Positions 11,221-24,854 of a stretch of DNA of 64,000 nt are shown here, piece after piece (position 1 is the first letter of the stretch; every line of letters begins with the position of its first letter). The position numbers and the translations under genes are program-made. A model generated the notes under the pieces. It ran no database searches and had not been told where the DNA came from. It worked only from the letters and a program-made list of their open reading frames with translations. This DNA is from Phascolomyces articulosus. Taxonomy: Eukaryota; Mucoromycota; Mucoromycetes; Mucorales; Lichtheimiaceae. Where the stretch lies: the NCBI GenBank assembly GCA_025677815.1, contig JAIXMP010000040.1:248001-312000 (forward strand), read 5' to 3'.

Positions 11221-14200
11221 ATGAAGAACAACGATTTATCATCGGAAAAGATCGCCAAAGCTTTAAAAGGTGCAGGCTTATCTGTACAGGACCGTATTTT
11301 AACGGCAACAGAAGCGTGGTCTAATAATCAACTGTTTTTTCCAAACAAAGACGATTTCTTATTTGAATGGCTTTGCACTGCGTTAATCAAGACAAAAGTG
11401 AAATCGTAAGTTTTAAACCTTTTGCTTTCTCGTTTGTTTCTTAAAATTATAGTCGACAGAGTGGCCGTTTATGTATATTCTAATATGTATACACTCTATG
11501 GGAACTATTTCGAAATATATATAGATCTACAGAATGTGCAGCATTCCAGATCGCGTATTGGCGTTTATTTCACCAACTTCTAGCTCATTATCATCAACGA
11601 GCCCACACCACACAAAAACCACCACCTGCTATTCGAGTTCAATTAATTGCAGTCATCACAGCCCTTTTGGGCCATTTAAATACGACGAATCACGATGATG
11701 ATGCTAAGGATATTTTATTAGAACTTTATGCCTGTGTGGATTTATTATTATCACCTACATTTTCACTTTCCTATCGACCTACCTTTGAACAAATGTCTAC
11801 CACCATTGATCAATTGATGGATACTTTGATGCGTGTCATCAACAATAACAAACAATCTACAGCCATGTTGGGACCTTTATTAAAAGTTGCCCATGTTTTA
11901 TTAATACGTTATAGCACACAATTGACTCAAACCGCCAATCAACGAAAATCATTTACTACTATTGTGGAGAAAATATTGGCCAAATTCCTTTGTGTTCGTC
12001 GTCGTATTTTATTAGTACCATTCCATGAACTTGCTCAAACGATTTCGAATCAAGTGACGGATATCATTGTTAAAGCATTGTTTCATCCAGATGTCGTGAT
12101 GGAATATACTTCGGTATTAAAAAAGGATACCTCCTCAACACAACAACAATCATCCTCCAAGAATAAGAATTCATATGTTGCAAAATTATTTGAAGAATTA
12201 AGTCGATTATTAGAAAACAAAAAAGATCAAGCATGTATTTTGGATGGTAAAAAAAACGATATACTACTTTTCATGCATTTGTAAACTGACAACCGACAAA
12301 GACAAAATGATTAACATCCCAAATATATTTATATAGCATTGGATGTCCTTGACATCTTGTTGAGTCACTTCGTTCAAGCTTTTAGAAAGAAACGAGGGAA
12401 TACATCATCGCAAGATATTGATCGTCAAGTCGAATTTGGATTCTTTACAGAATGTCGCACGTTGTTAGAGAAAGTCGATCCTTCCACTTCGTATGTTCAA
12501 ACGTTATCCAAACTTTTACAAGCCTTGGTGCAATGGAATGTATATGTTACTCGAAACGATGAATTAAGTCAACAACAATATTCTATTTTGGATGATATTG
12601 CGGAAACCATGGTTTCTCTCATTCAAGATCCAAAGAGTCAGTAGAAACAATTATTTTTTTTAGAATAGAATATCATTGGATGATCCGCCCATATGTCCTT
12701 TATTTTAACGCTTCTTTTTTATTTTACTTTAGAATCTTCTTATCAAGGATCGATCCTTGAATTAGCACGTATTATTTTAAAGGTCGATTTCTCATTGATT
12801 GAAGGACGTGTTTCTATTCTATGGCCCTACATGTTAAATGTAAGTGTTTTTCAACAAGAGAAAATAGAGGGAGGATCGTGGATATATAATGTGGGAAACG
12901 AAAAGATTAAACGAAACTATCATCTTTTTTTTTCTTCAGCCAACAAAAGAAGCCGAAGAAGAATGTTTTAATTTAGCCATGGCTGTATTACAAACGTATG
13001 CAGCATCTCGACAAATGGATGCCTATGTGGATGATTTAATGACAGGATTAGAAGGTCTTGCATATGATGATGTTTATGTGATTTTGGAAAAACCTTTGTT
13101 TAGCCGACAATTTATGGACGAGTAAGTCTTTCTTTCTCCTTATTTCCAATTTTTTTTAAAAAAAAATAGAATGATTTTTGATTCACTTTTTCAATATGCT
13201 GATAAAAATAATAATTCTCTAGTCTTTCAGCTATTGTGAACAAACACATGCCTGCACAACAAGCATTAAACTTGTTCGAACGATTTTCACGAGGCATTCA
13301 AGAATCTACAGAAAACAACATCAACACCTCCGTATCCAAAAAACAAAAGCATCATACCCAACATACAACACCACACTATCCACGCACAACACGCTTTATT
13401 GCCGTTTTCTTATCCCAATTTATTAATGCGGTGCGACTCACTCATCACCAACGTCAAGCTTTCCAAGCTCCCGCTCAATTACTGTTTGATACATTTATCA
13501 AACCAAGTTTTGAAGGTCATCAAGATGATACAGAATCCAATGTGATTCCGGCATTACAAATTCATTCTTCATTGATGAATACCATGTCTGATATTTACTG
13601 GCATCCCATGGACCAAGACACTAGGGAATGGCTTAGCCATACATTAGAATCCATGTTTTTGATTCATACCACTGCGAAATCACAAAGTGATCGTGTTGCT
13701 GTCATTCTCAGTGTAAGTTTTCTTTTGTTATTTGGATTATCTAAAAAGGAAAGGTATTTTTTTTACTTATGCAAAAAAAAACCGTTACGATATTATTGTT
13801 TGTGTGTATAGGCTAATGCACTTTTACAACATGCATATTATGCTTATGTCATTGGCACCCAAGGACATCCGCTCTCCTCTCCTTTAGTCTCCAGAGTCAA
13901 CAGTGTGCTTGATTTCGTAATGCATGAAACATCCTCTACCGATTACAATGCCACGTGGAATGGAACTCTTTTACATTTGGATGATAGTAGTGTCAAAATT
14001 GCGTTGTGGAAACTGTTGGCAGATGAATGGTTTGATGTAATATGGTAAACATCGATTTTTTTATCTATTTATTTTTTTTTTATATTTTTTTATACTAACA
14101 AAAACGAACCTCTCGCTAGTCAATTTGCAATGGGTGAACGTGGTAAAAAATTAACCTCCTTTGTTCTTCTTGCCTTACTTGAATCTGCCTCAACAACAAC

Positions 14201-17109
14201 ATCCACGACGGTTGGACTATCATTACGATCCACAAGTGAACTTTTATTACGTTCTGCCAATTTCTATGAAGCCCTTTGTTTTAAAGGTAAAAAAAATTCA
14301 TGCATCTTTCATGATTGGTTCATTTTTTCTATCAAATGATATACTAACGAATACACACACTTTTTTTATCTGTATAGAACATGCCTTGAATATTATATTG
14401 GATTCATTTAATTCCTTTTTCAAAACCAATGCAGATAAAAATCTAGTCACCTGTTATGCCAACTTTGAAGATTTTGGGAAAAGTGCCAATGACCTTGTCA
14501 CTGTCATGACCTCATCCAAAAAAATTCGTGTCAAAACAGAGATCCTTGTCAAGGCCATGCATTATTTGAATCAACTTTTATTATTCCCATTGGAATACTA
14601 TACAAAGAATGAACGACAAAAAGTGATTTGGATGACATTTATAGTGGATACATTAGCTGGTATTGCTACTGAAGCGGATGATGAGGTGCGAACCAAAGCA
14701 CAATTAAGAACACGGACTTTATTATTAAGATTTTTTGCCATAAGTAATAGTGGGAATATTTTGGTAAGTGCTTTTTTTTTCTTTTTTTTCTAGTTCTCCC
14801 TCAAGAAAAAAAAGGATAATTCCCAATTTAATATTTTTTTTATCATGCCATTTTTTTTTTTTTTTGCTTGCTTTAGGAAATGAATGCTGATTTATTGGGT
14901 TGGTTCCTTACCACCACTTCCTTCAGACCTGAACAAGAAAATGAATTATCCAAAGCTGTCATGGGACGTACTAAGCAATTGGATATTCAAGTACTTAGGT
15001 AAATTGGGCCCCCTTTTTTTCCTGTTACTTAATATGAGTAAATATCTCGTTTTTCTCATGTATCTATGTTATTTTCAACTTTACAGATCATTGATTTCTA
15101 TGGTGATTTCAAATGCAACAAAAGCCAAAGAAATATTGGATCATACATGTAAAATGCGACTTGAGTGGGTCAAAAATAATCAGCCCAATGCTTTGGATTG
15201 GGTAATTGATATGGTGGAAACAATCAAAGAATCCTTGCACCGTCATTCTTCAAAGTATGTTTTATAAGTTGATGGACCCCGCAAAAAAAAAGATCGAATC
15301 AGTAGTGATTAACATTTTCTTTCCACTGTACGATATTTTTTTTAGGGAAGAGGTGGTTAATAATATATCGGCACAAGAATCTATCACGGAATTGTCTCGA
15401 TTTGCGATTCAGGCCTTGAATGATGCAAAGACACGGATATCTACTACATTGGAGAATGAAAAAGAAGATGAAACATCTTCCATTACACCTATTGATAGTT
15501 CGCTACTTATTTTAGTATTACTTCTTCAAGAATATGCCCAATACCTTGGTTCTCGGGGTGATCAAGGTAATGTTATCAAAATCAAGAGAAAGGGGGGATT
15601 AAATGTTTTAGTGTGAAAACCCAATTAATCGTTGATGGGTTATTCTTCCATTTTAGTTGTGGATATTGGTGCATTATCACGTGTCATGGTTGCTTTGGCT
15701 TCTCCTTGTACCATTTTACTTCAACGTTCCCTTCGATCTTCTTCCGTTTCCGATCGTACCTCTATCATGAAAATGACCACTGCTTTTGTGAGTGCGTTAT
15801 GTAAAATCTTATCTCGATATCAACATGTTTATGTCACTGAACGTGTGTTTGCCGTCATTTGGTTTATCTATTCTTTAGTCTATGAATCAGGTAAAAAAAA
15901 ATAACATTTGGCTTTATCATAGTGTAGTGTAGGAGAAGGAGAGAAAATAAGTACTTTTTCTGATGTGTTGGGTATTGTGTTTTTAAAAATATAGATGAAC
16001 TATGTGCACATAACTTGTGTCACGCCTTCTTTTCTTGGATCGGGGACTTGGATAGTGAACAGTTTGCTGTAGTCACACAAGGTTTTATCGAGCAATCCAA
16101 TCGGTTGATCACTCAAGCAACAGAAAAAGACCGTAAAGTCTATCTGTCCTTGTTATCAGAAATGTTACGTGGAGCAACGGATGAACAGAAATTATGGTTA
16201 CGACGTTATCTTCCTACCTTCATTACCAAGTTATCGACCATGAGTCGTCAAGCAGAAACAGTAGGATTTATTCAACAGGCTATCCAATTTTTGACTACCA
16301 TAACTGCACAACAGGTAAAAAACACAAAGAAAAATATCTATTCAAAGTACTACATCCATGTCCTATTATTTTTATACTTATAGTTTTGGTTTATATGTAT
16401 ATATTAGTCTTTACGTACCAGTGCCTATGATATATCATTGATTCTTGCGTGTTTAATTCAAGTGGCCAATCCACCTGAAATTGAACGGTTCGGGCAAGTA
16501 TCCAAAGAAACAGCCCATATCCTTTTCCATAGTATCTGTGATGTTTTACAAAACTTGTTATTATACCACCGTCAACAATTGATTGATATCATGGCTCCAT
16601 TCATTGCTACCCTTCAAGCCTTATTCTATTGTTTCCGGTCCCCGCATCTTGCTTTGGTGACCAAAAAACGAAAAGTCGATGAAACAACCACAGGACAGAA
16701 AAAATTTGCATTAATATCTACATGGGCCCCATTGGATGTTTCAGCAGCCGATCGATGTGCGCGTATATTTAGCTCCATGACGAAGAAATCCTCCATTGGC
16801 GGCGGTGGTAAAAGCAGCAGTACCACTGTTAACGGCAAACGATACACAGGTTTACAACAATATCGTATTATTTCAAGACATGCTCCTTTTGTATTAATTG
16901 AATATTTTACGATTCAATCCAATGTGACCATGAGTATATCACAACCACAAGTCAAGACGATACTAGAAACTGGTCTATACAATTTAATGGATATGACAAG
17001 TGAAAATGACCGTAATATGGTACTAGCTGGTTTGGATGCTTCTGGCAAATTACTTTTCAAGAACTTTTATACAAGTTGGAAAGAGAACCACATGTATACT
17101 GGTCAATAA
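11221..17109 (+). CDS. URB2: Urb2/Npa2-like pre-ribosome biogenesis factor
   Basis: A large nucleolar protein of early 60S assembly; yeast Urb2 associates with Npa1/Urb1 in the first pre-60S particles. Fifteen exons join in phase: 11221-11405, 11525-12246, 12337-12636, 12733-12839, 12940-13121, 13223-13712, 13812-14044, 14120-14286, 14378-14763, 14877-14998, 15087-15254, 15346-15566, 15657-15890, 15995-16314, 16408-17109; 4539 nt, 1512 residues. The protein is almost wholly alpha-helical with armadillo/HEAT-like character and no catalytic motif. The family assignment rests on the last exon, which matches the Urb2/Npa2 C-terminal domain: HAPFVLIEYF, then ETGLYNLMDMTSENDR, then AGLDASGKLLFKNFY near the stop. 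Human URB2 is about 1520 aa, matching the length here. A basic SKKQKHH-type stretch in exon 6 and KKRKVDE in exon 15 could be nuclear/nucleolar localisation signals. Sequence upstream of 11221 in the same frame is low complexity, so I used this ATG. Confidence 0.85.
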
Positions 17110-17312
17110 GTTCTTTAATTTATTTCGAAAACAATTCTCTTTTTTTTTTGTATAGTACGCATTCAAAAATAATAATATTAATAACAATAATATCCTTTTC
17201 TCATCTATTACATACATATTACATCTTTTTTCCAACTGCATCGTTCATAATAAACCAGCATATCAACGGTATACTATATATTCTTGAATAGTCTTTATGA
17301 AGTATAAACAGC

Positions 17313-18353
17313 ATGATCCGATCAGAAAAACAAATGAATCTTGCTAAGCCCTTGATTACACACGGTTGTTTTTTGGGAGTGTTGGAATCCACAATATATT
17401 ACCAAGCATCTATCGTGGGCATGACCCTTTTCTCCTCTTCGTTTTCTTTATATACTCGTACGTATTTGCTCGGTTTACAACCATATACCGTCCATTTAAG
17501 CTTATCAATAATATAGTTGTTATATATACTGCAGTTTGGTTATACAGATATTCTATCGCTTCACTTTACACGACCATTTGTTGTTGGTATTGTTATGAAC
17601 CCATGAATTTTATACATAATGTATATTACTTATCAAACTCCATCTTCCATAGCTATAAAGCACTATATGGAAGGTTTATAGAGTGTCGATGATGAAAAAT
17701 ATCGTATATGTACGTAGTTTTTTAAATATATTGTTATACTTCATCAACTGTATAATTATAGTATATGTTTTTTTAGTTGATGAAGAATCTGGGTTCATGC
17801 CTACCAGACTTGTTCGTTTATCCAATATGCCCGCGTGATGACACACCTATCATCCAAGGAAAAGAGTGGATGTATTGGACCACAGATTACAAGAGGATGG
17901 TCTTTGTTCTATAAAAGCAGGGTTTCTGGTTGTTTATTTGGATATGTGGATGAATTCGGTCACAGCTATTTGTTATTTTTAAAATCTTTAAGTGTTGTAA
18001 ATATAAGAATCCGCCCATTTTATTGTTTGCGCAAGCGAGCTAAAAGTACCCTACATTGTTTCTGTTGTCGAACAGTAGAGGGAAGAAATTTCTCGTAGTA
18101 TAGCCGTGAATACATTAGAAACCCGTCAAATAACAAAACATTCAGCTTTCTACCCATTACAGAATATTGTTCACAGTACGTCATTCTCTCTGATATTTCT
18201 TATGAAATTGAAGGCGGAATAAGGGCTGCTATGCCTGTTGTTTTACTGCAAGTTGATAATCACTTTAAATCAATTGGAGTGTGTATCATGGGCCACACTT
18301 TTCAATTCCCTCCATACCTTATACAACCAGAGCAGGGATTTACTATTATATAA
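17313..18353 (+). pseudogene. Decayed protein-coding tract, family not recognised
   Basis: Several plus-strand segments read like real protein but do not assemble into one gene. From 17313 the frame gives EKQMNLAKPLITHGCFLG and continues, through single stops, into QFGYTDILSLHFTRPFVVG. From about 17790 a second frame runs QYARVMTHLSSKEKSGC, then RVSGCLFGYVDEFGHS, reaches a single TAG at 18096-18098, and continues in the same frame to a TAA at 18353 with segments such as FLPITEYCSQYVILSD and VCIMGHTFQFPPYLIQ. Dense non-repetitive composition across about 1 kb in otherwise AT-rich spacer argues for a former gene. I do not recognise the family; a transposon-derived or lineage-specific gene are both possible. 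An 11-bp inverted repeat lies at 17739-17749/17775-17785. Confidence 0.4.
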
Positions 18354-19869
18354 TATTTCTAATTAATAAATAATAAAAATTGTGTTATATATATTATATA
18401 CTTATATAACGTCTGATGATAAAATGCATATCCATAAAAGCTTTGAACTTTCTTACTAATATATTGCTTATTATATCAAGCACCTCTATAACATATATGT
18501 TGTGCTATACTATTACCTATATTCGATTTCACTATACAACTATAAGTGAGCAATTAGTAGAATAGGCTTTTCCAATCCCTTCATTAACAGCGCATCACAA
18601 ATCTAGCAATTATATGGACGAATGATCATAGGCTAAGAATAAATTCAACAATATAAAAGTGATATGAGTAGCTATTGTCGTCACATTATAATACGTGGAA
18701 GAGCTTGCTTATTATAATTATATATTACTGTTTAAAATTTTGTTCTATATATTAGCACATACTATATCATGAGGCTGAGTTTATAAAGATGGATCCTTTA
18801 GTTCTTGTAGAAAATTAACCATTAACTAATAATCGAGCTGTATCATAGATGATATAAAACATAATCGGAAACTTTTAACATCCAAATCAAAAACGATCAA
18901 CTGTCAGTATATCTTTAATAACCATAAAAATAATTAACTGTATCGAGTTGTTGCTTGTTTTATTTACTCCTTTTGAAAATAAGATCAACAGTAATCGTCT
19001 CTTGCTTTAGCTTATAAAATCAAATGAGGTACATAACTTAAAAAACAAGAACTTGGATCATTTGAGGAATTGCAGTAAATAACAATACATCTTTGTGTGA
19101 TTACTAAGACGTAAATAATCACTAATCAATATTTATTATTGGCAGATGGCTGATAAAAGTGGTCAATAAAGGTGTACCTTCATGCATAATTGCCGATTAC
19201 CAGGGATAATACATGAAAACATTCACTTTTTACTGCATATATATGGTTACGTTATTATGATGCGTAAGCATAATAAAATAAGAATAACGGACTAAATAAT
19301 AATAACTTCTAAACATCCTCTTGGTACTAGTTGTATATTATATCATAAATAAAAGTTCACCTCTAAAAGTATATTATCATGCTACCAGATTTTTATTTCT
19401 TTACAAAAACAGTTGATCTAGCAAAATACTCTACTCTAAACTAGGTTATAAAACATAGAAAAAAATCTTATTCAGCCCACCACCCTCCTCTGTAAAAGAT
19501 GTATACACTTTACTTAAAAGAGAGAGAAAAAATGGCTGTCGAATGAATGCCAAGCTTACATATTATATAAGCCACCTCCTTAAATCATGACAAATCTTCT
19601 CTACTCTAATAAAAATATGATGATTAGGCTTTGCAACAACATATTTTCTTATTAATACTCAATAGCACAAACATCAATGCAAGACAAGATATGCAGTCAT
19701 ACTAATCAACCGAAATGTCACCATTGGATGATCTAACCAGGTTATGTAGTAGTCTATTGCCTTTCCTATATAAGTATTGTAATGGCCAATATAAAGTTTT
19801 TTTTTTGATTTTATATATATATGCACCAAAAAATCTATTTAAATTTTCATATAGGAAAAAAATAGGACA
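18354..19869. other. AT-rich spacer between two decayed genes
   Basis: About 1.5 kb of strongly AT-rich sequence with many stops in all frames. No exon, repeat unit, terminal inverted repeat or RNA gene was recognised. Confidence 0.6.
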
Positions 19870-22800
19870 ATGCACCGAGATTTTTTATTTTATTATCTAT
19901 TTTTATTATTTGTGTTACTCGCCACACAACGTCAATTTGTCAACAGCTATTATAACGTGCTTCATGGTCTTCATAACCCATTTACTAACTTTTTCGAGCA
20001 TACTCACCATCATTTGTACGTAACGACACATTTTATATATAGGGTGGTATAGGACGACGTTCCAAAGAAAATTATCGTGAAATGGCATCTTACTTTCAGT
20101 CGGTCCATTTTAACGATACCGGTGGATGTCTAATTTTTTTAACAATAAAAAACAGTCAACATTATACCAATTACAGTGTGGGTGCAAGTGCTGTTTTGCT
20201 TCCAGACAATGAACGAGTAATGTTCTTTGGTGGAATACGAGAAACAGATAGTAGCAAAGATAAATCTGGCAACATCCCCATGAATTTGGAAGGATATAAC
20301 TTTCGAACGGCCAATTGGACATCCTTCCCTATTCGACTGGTCGACACAGCAATTAATAATAAAAGTAATACACAAGGACAGTATCAGTTTCTACTACCAA
20401 GGAATAGGATGTATCTTGGTGCCACGTTAGCACCTAATGGGAAAATATATATTTCAGGCAGTACAAGGAAATGTCACAGGCATATATGATTCCTGGGGAT
20501 ACGATCCAGATGCAGGATTATTCAGCCCCATACCGGAAGCGGGTTTATTTTCACCGAACACTACAGAAAAATTTTATCCGTATCAAACTGGTCCTGTTGC
20601 ATTACTGTGAGTATTCGTATAATACATGCTTTTACATATTCATACTAAACAAAGAAGATACTTATAAATAAAAGCTGAATTGCAAAGTAATATATACTAA
20701 TATATATCGTATAGTGATGGGTGAATCATTTATGTGACAGAAGATATCAGTAACTCTATACGAATATTAGATACGAATACCAAGAGTGTCGTAAACCAAG
20801 ACGTTCAAGGGTATGGCACTATTCAAGGAGCAGGCGGAACCATTGATCCTTTGAACACATCAACAACATTTGATAACGTGAGATTTGGAGGATATGCAGT
20901 ACTCGATATGGATTACTTTTATCTTTACTGGTGTATAAATACTATTATAATATTATACTAATATGTACAATTATAAATCGTAATAAAAAGTACCAGATAA
21001 TCCTCGGTACATTTATTTTTACGGAAGTGATTCTCATACTTACAAGATAGAATTCTTAACAACATTCTAACAAGAAGGATACCCAGTAATAAATAAAATA
21101 CAACTAATACTTTTTTTTTGCTGCATTAGGATGTACCTGTATGCATAAATATCATCAGGAATGTTACAGTGACCTTGCAATTCTGGATACATCTACATGG
21201 ACATGGTCAGCACCAACCACGATTCATGGAATACCTCCTAAGGCGCAAGAGTATACTACTGGGAGCATCATCCATGGCCAGTATATGCTGATTGCATATG
21301 GTATGTTAGAAATAAATACTATAGAAATTAAAACCACACGATATATTAACACTAGTGTAACCCTTAGTTTTAAGATAGGACTTAGGTGGATTACAGATAA
21401 TAGGTAGTTTAGTATAGTGAGCACCAGTAGTAATTAACGTATACTACAACGATATATTTAATAAAATGATCTTTAATTATGGTAGAAATTGGAGACTTGA
21501 ATTAAATTGGCTGGATCAAGTGGTTAGATAAAGTAAGGCTTTTTTTAATAAGCAATTGGATGGATATGAATTGTATCAAGAATATAAAACAAATATGATT
21601 ATTCAATATTTGAGTGATCGAGGGATAAGAATGTTATTTTATTCTTTTAGATAAATGTTCGATAATTATTTATTTCAGTTCAGAAATCCTGGCCATTTAT
21701 ACTTTTTCCAAAGCAGCGTAGCAACCGATTAACCTTGGCACTGAAGAATTTGGCAAGAATAATCATCCAATCGAGATGCAAGCAGAATATAATCCTAAAG
21801 GTCATTGGTGGGCAAAGACTCTTGGCTGCATTGCCAAGGTGCTAAGATTTTTGGTAAGATCAATATAGAAGTGGTAAAATAGTCTGGTAGGTAAAGTGGA
21901 CTGTGAAGTGGCATCAATTTTGATAATAAAGATCTCAGTATCAGATTCAGTATTGGATTCAGAACAGTATGCAGGTTACACAATTATGGACGGATGCATG
22001 ATCAATAAGTTGGTTGCAAATAGAAAAAAATTGCCTTTGGCTTTATAGATTTCACTGGTATTCCTAATACAAAAATAATGATAAAAAATAAAAGTACTGA
22101 TGATAATAATATAATTGATATAAATAATAATAATAATAATAAAATAGGATAAATATAAAAATAAATAAATAGGAATAATATATATATAAGGAAGAGGAGA
22201 GTGGTAATCATTGGGGATTACACTAGTATGATTATTAACATAGCAATGAATATGTAACATATAGGCTATTCCGTTACCATGAATTGGCATAATGATTTTA
22301 TCGTTCTACGTCTTCCAGATGCATTCAATGTGACAGATAGCTTTGCATAGGTCACAAACATTACCAATGATAATTCAGCTGCACTTTTTGATAAAAGTGG
22401 TGTTGATGACATGCTCGGAAATACAAATGACAGTGTTGCTACAAGTAGTCTTGAAAACAGCGATGTTGCTGGTATAGCAATTGGCTGTATAGCTGTGGTT
22501 ACTTTGATATTTTTTAGTATCATTCGCTGACGTCGTAATGTCCAGTCAATGATTAAAACAATGATCCGCTATTTTGTGTGGGACCCAAGGTAATATAGTT
22601 GCAAAGCTTGTTTTTTTTATAAGGCTATGTACTGAAGTATAGTGATTGCTTTATATTATTTCTTGTTAGAGTTGGTGATCCACATTGGACAGAACTTTTT
22701 CATTTAATTACCAAGTTTATATTATGCTGTCACTTCATTGCATGTGTTGCTTACATGGGGTCGCTAGTAGCCAAAAGTCCTGAATCAACCCTAACCTTTA

Positions 22801-24505
22801 CTGAACCAACTGATAGAGTAACTTTTCCAGGTAATGTGCTTTTTGTTTGTTCTTTACAAGCGAATTTCGAAATTTCAATATTAGACATACTTTGAGATAA
22901 TACTAGCTAGATGCACTGCTAACAAGCGAATTAATGTTATACTTTAATTCAATATACGTATAAAAATAGATATTCGACTGTGTTTTGAAGGCTTTCGTAC
23001 GATAGATTATATAAATATTGAATTATATACATTGACACCGCGTGGTTACCATGCAACAGACTATCTAAAAAGACTCAACTATACGAGCCGGGTAATGACT
23101 GATGAAGCTGAGGATTCGGTTCGTCATCTCATTGAATCAACAGCACTATGCTGGCTATTTGCACCACCAGAATCCTTTTACTTGACAAAGCGTGAAGCGG
23201 TTCTTGATGGAGAAAAATTTCGATTTGCATTTGATGGCCAACCCATGGATTTGGGTAGTAACAGTATATATGTTGAAATGTATGCTCACGGAGCAGATCC
23301 CAACTTAGTATTGTACGATAACATTGAACAGTCTTATATTTCAAAACAAGATCTGTATGAATGGATGCTTATGGAGTTCAACGATATGCCAACGGTTAAT
23401 CGTTACAAACTCGAATATATGACATCGAATACAATTTCATTCCAACAAAGAAGTATATGTATCTAGTCGATACTTGTTGGAATAATGTTGGATTTTCACC
23501 AATTTTTCGTGACAAAATTGAGTTGGTAACGCAGGTTCAGATGGGTATGCCAAGAAACGATTCTCTACCTGCAAACGTCATTGATTTCTATCCCCATAAT
23601 GTGGTAAATACTATCTTGAAGAATCATCGAAATTTTACATTGATGACAGCGGCAAGCCCAGCAGCAGGTATTTTAGGATTTCTTACTGTTGTTGATCGCT
23701 TATTGTTTGGTGATCGTCCAAGGTAAATGTGTTTACTTTTTTATTGTTAGCATTCATATCAAACTATCACCACAACGCTATTTGTACTAATTTGTATCGT
23801 ATTTATATATTTGTAACCGTCAACTTCATATTTTGTTATAGATTACCGTGGGGTGTAGTCCACAGATGGTCCTTGGGTAAAAGAAGGAAATCATTGCCTG
23901 TGTGCCTTCGCAAGGCGTTTGGATTCTTACACCGTCCAATTCCACCGGTACATCCTGTTGATACTCGTCTGTTTACGGATAATGAACCACTTTTGGATAT
24001 ACGCAAAATATCTCTTTTAGAAGATTTCTACGATTTCCATTCACATGATAGATCTTTACCAGCTCCTGGTCCATTCCATAAGCTTGATCTTGAAGAAGAA
24101 TTAAAAAAGCAGGATCGAGACAAGGTAGAGCGTGATACGAGCGATATCAGAACTATAGCACTAACGATGGAATCCATGAAAATTTACGAAGAACGAATGT
24201 GATTATTGGAAGAACAAGTAGCTGAGCAACAGTGGCGGTTGCAATTAACTGAGTTAATACACAAAGCATACTATTATGATAATGAAATCTTTCAGGATTT
24301 GGATATTGCTTTCCATCTTCCATCGTCATCTTTTTCATCATCTTTGTCGTTGTCTTCGTCATCGCAGCCATCATCACAACAAACCAAGAAAGGAGAATCC
24401 TCTTTGTATCCAAAATATAAAAGAGATTCTGGTAGTAAATATCGATCTGATGATGGTCATATGGATATTGATGAATCAAAAGTTGTTGCTCATTTTCATT
24501 CTTAG
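19870..24505 (+). pseudogene. Kelch-repeat transmembrane protein, pseudogene
   Basis: The remains of a large secretory-pathway protein with an N-terminal hydrophobic signal (ATG 19870, FLFYYLFLLFVLLATQ), an extracellular kelch beta-propeller (AVLLPDNERVMFFGG, then NRMYLGATLAPNGKIYISG, then ECYSDLAILDTSTWTW), a transmembrane helix (AGIAIGCIAVVTLIFF, about 22466-22515) and a long C-terminal region with further hydrophobic segments (HLITKFILCCHFIACVAYMG). Lesions in otherwise continuous coding frames: frameshift at about 20458-20470, TGA 20722-20724, TAG 22348-22350, TGA 22528-22530, frameshift at about 23435-23450, and TGA 24200-24202; much of 21400-22280 is unreadable. Introns with good splice sites remain, for example donors near 22591 and 23725. 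The C-terminal tail ends in a Ser-rich tract and VVAHFHS. Kelch/galactose-oxidase-like membrane proteins are abundant in Mucoromycota. Confidence 0.75.
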
Positions 24506-24854
24506 TGAGCGAGTAACGATGAGACAACATTACCATACTAAAATATTCATTTGCAAATTGTATTTACTACGTTGTATTTATTTTACATAAATCACAACTA
24601 ATATATTCCCCATTTTGTTTTTTTTCTTGCTATTTCATGAATTCTAATGTTACTTTTGATATATTTTTTACACGCTATATAAATTCTAACAATATCTTTA
24701 ATAATGAAATGACATGAAATGAAGAACCGCATTATTTTTGACTGTATGAGTTGTCTATTATTATTAATATTATTAGCGTTTTATTATTACTGAGTTTTTT
24801 TTATTACTAAACATGGTTTTTGGCGGGAGGGTGATAATACTTCGTATATTTGTC
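24506..24854. other. Convergent 3' flank
   Basis: Some 350 bp of AT-rich DNA between the kelch pseudogene and the stop of SEC24. It should contain the SEC24 3' UTR. Nothing else was seen. Confidence 0.6.

Noticed and set aside
18096..18098. Single in-frame TAG read as programmed readthrough
   Set aside because: The tract has other stops and frame changes and no recoding signal was visible; decay is simpler.
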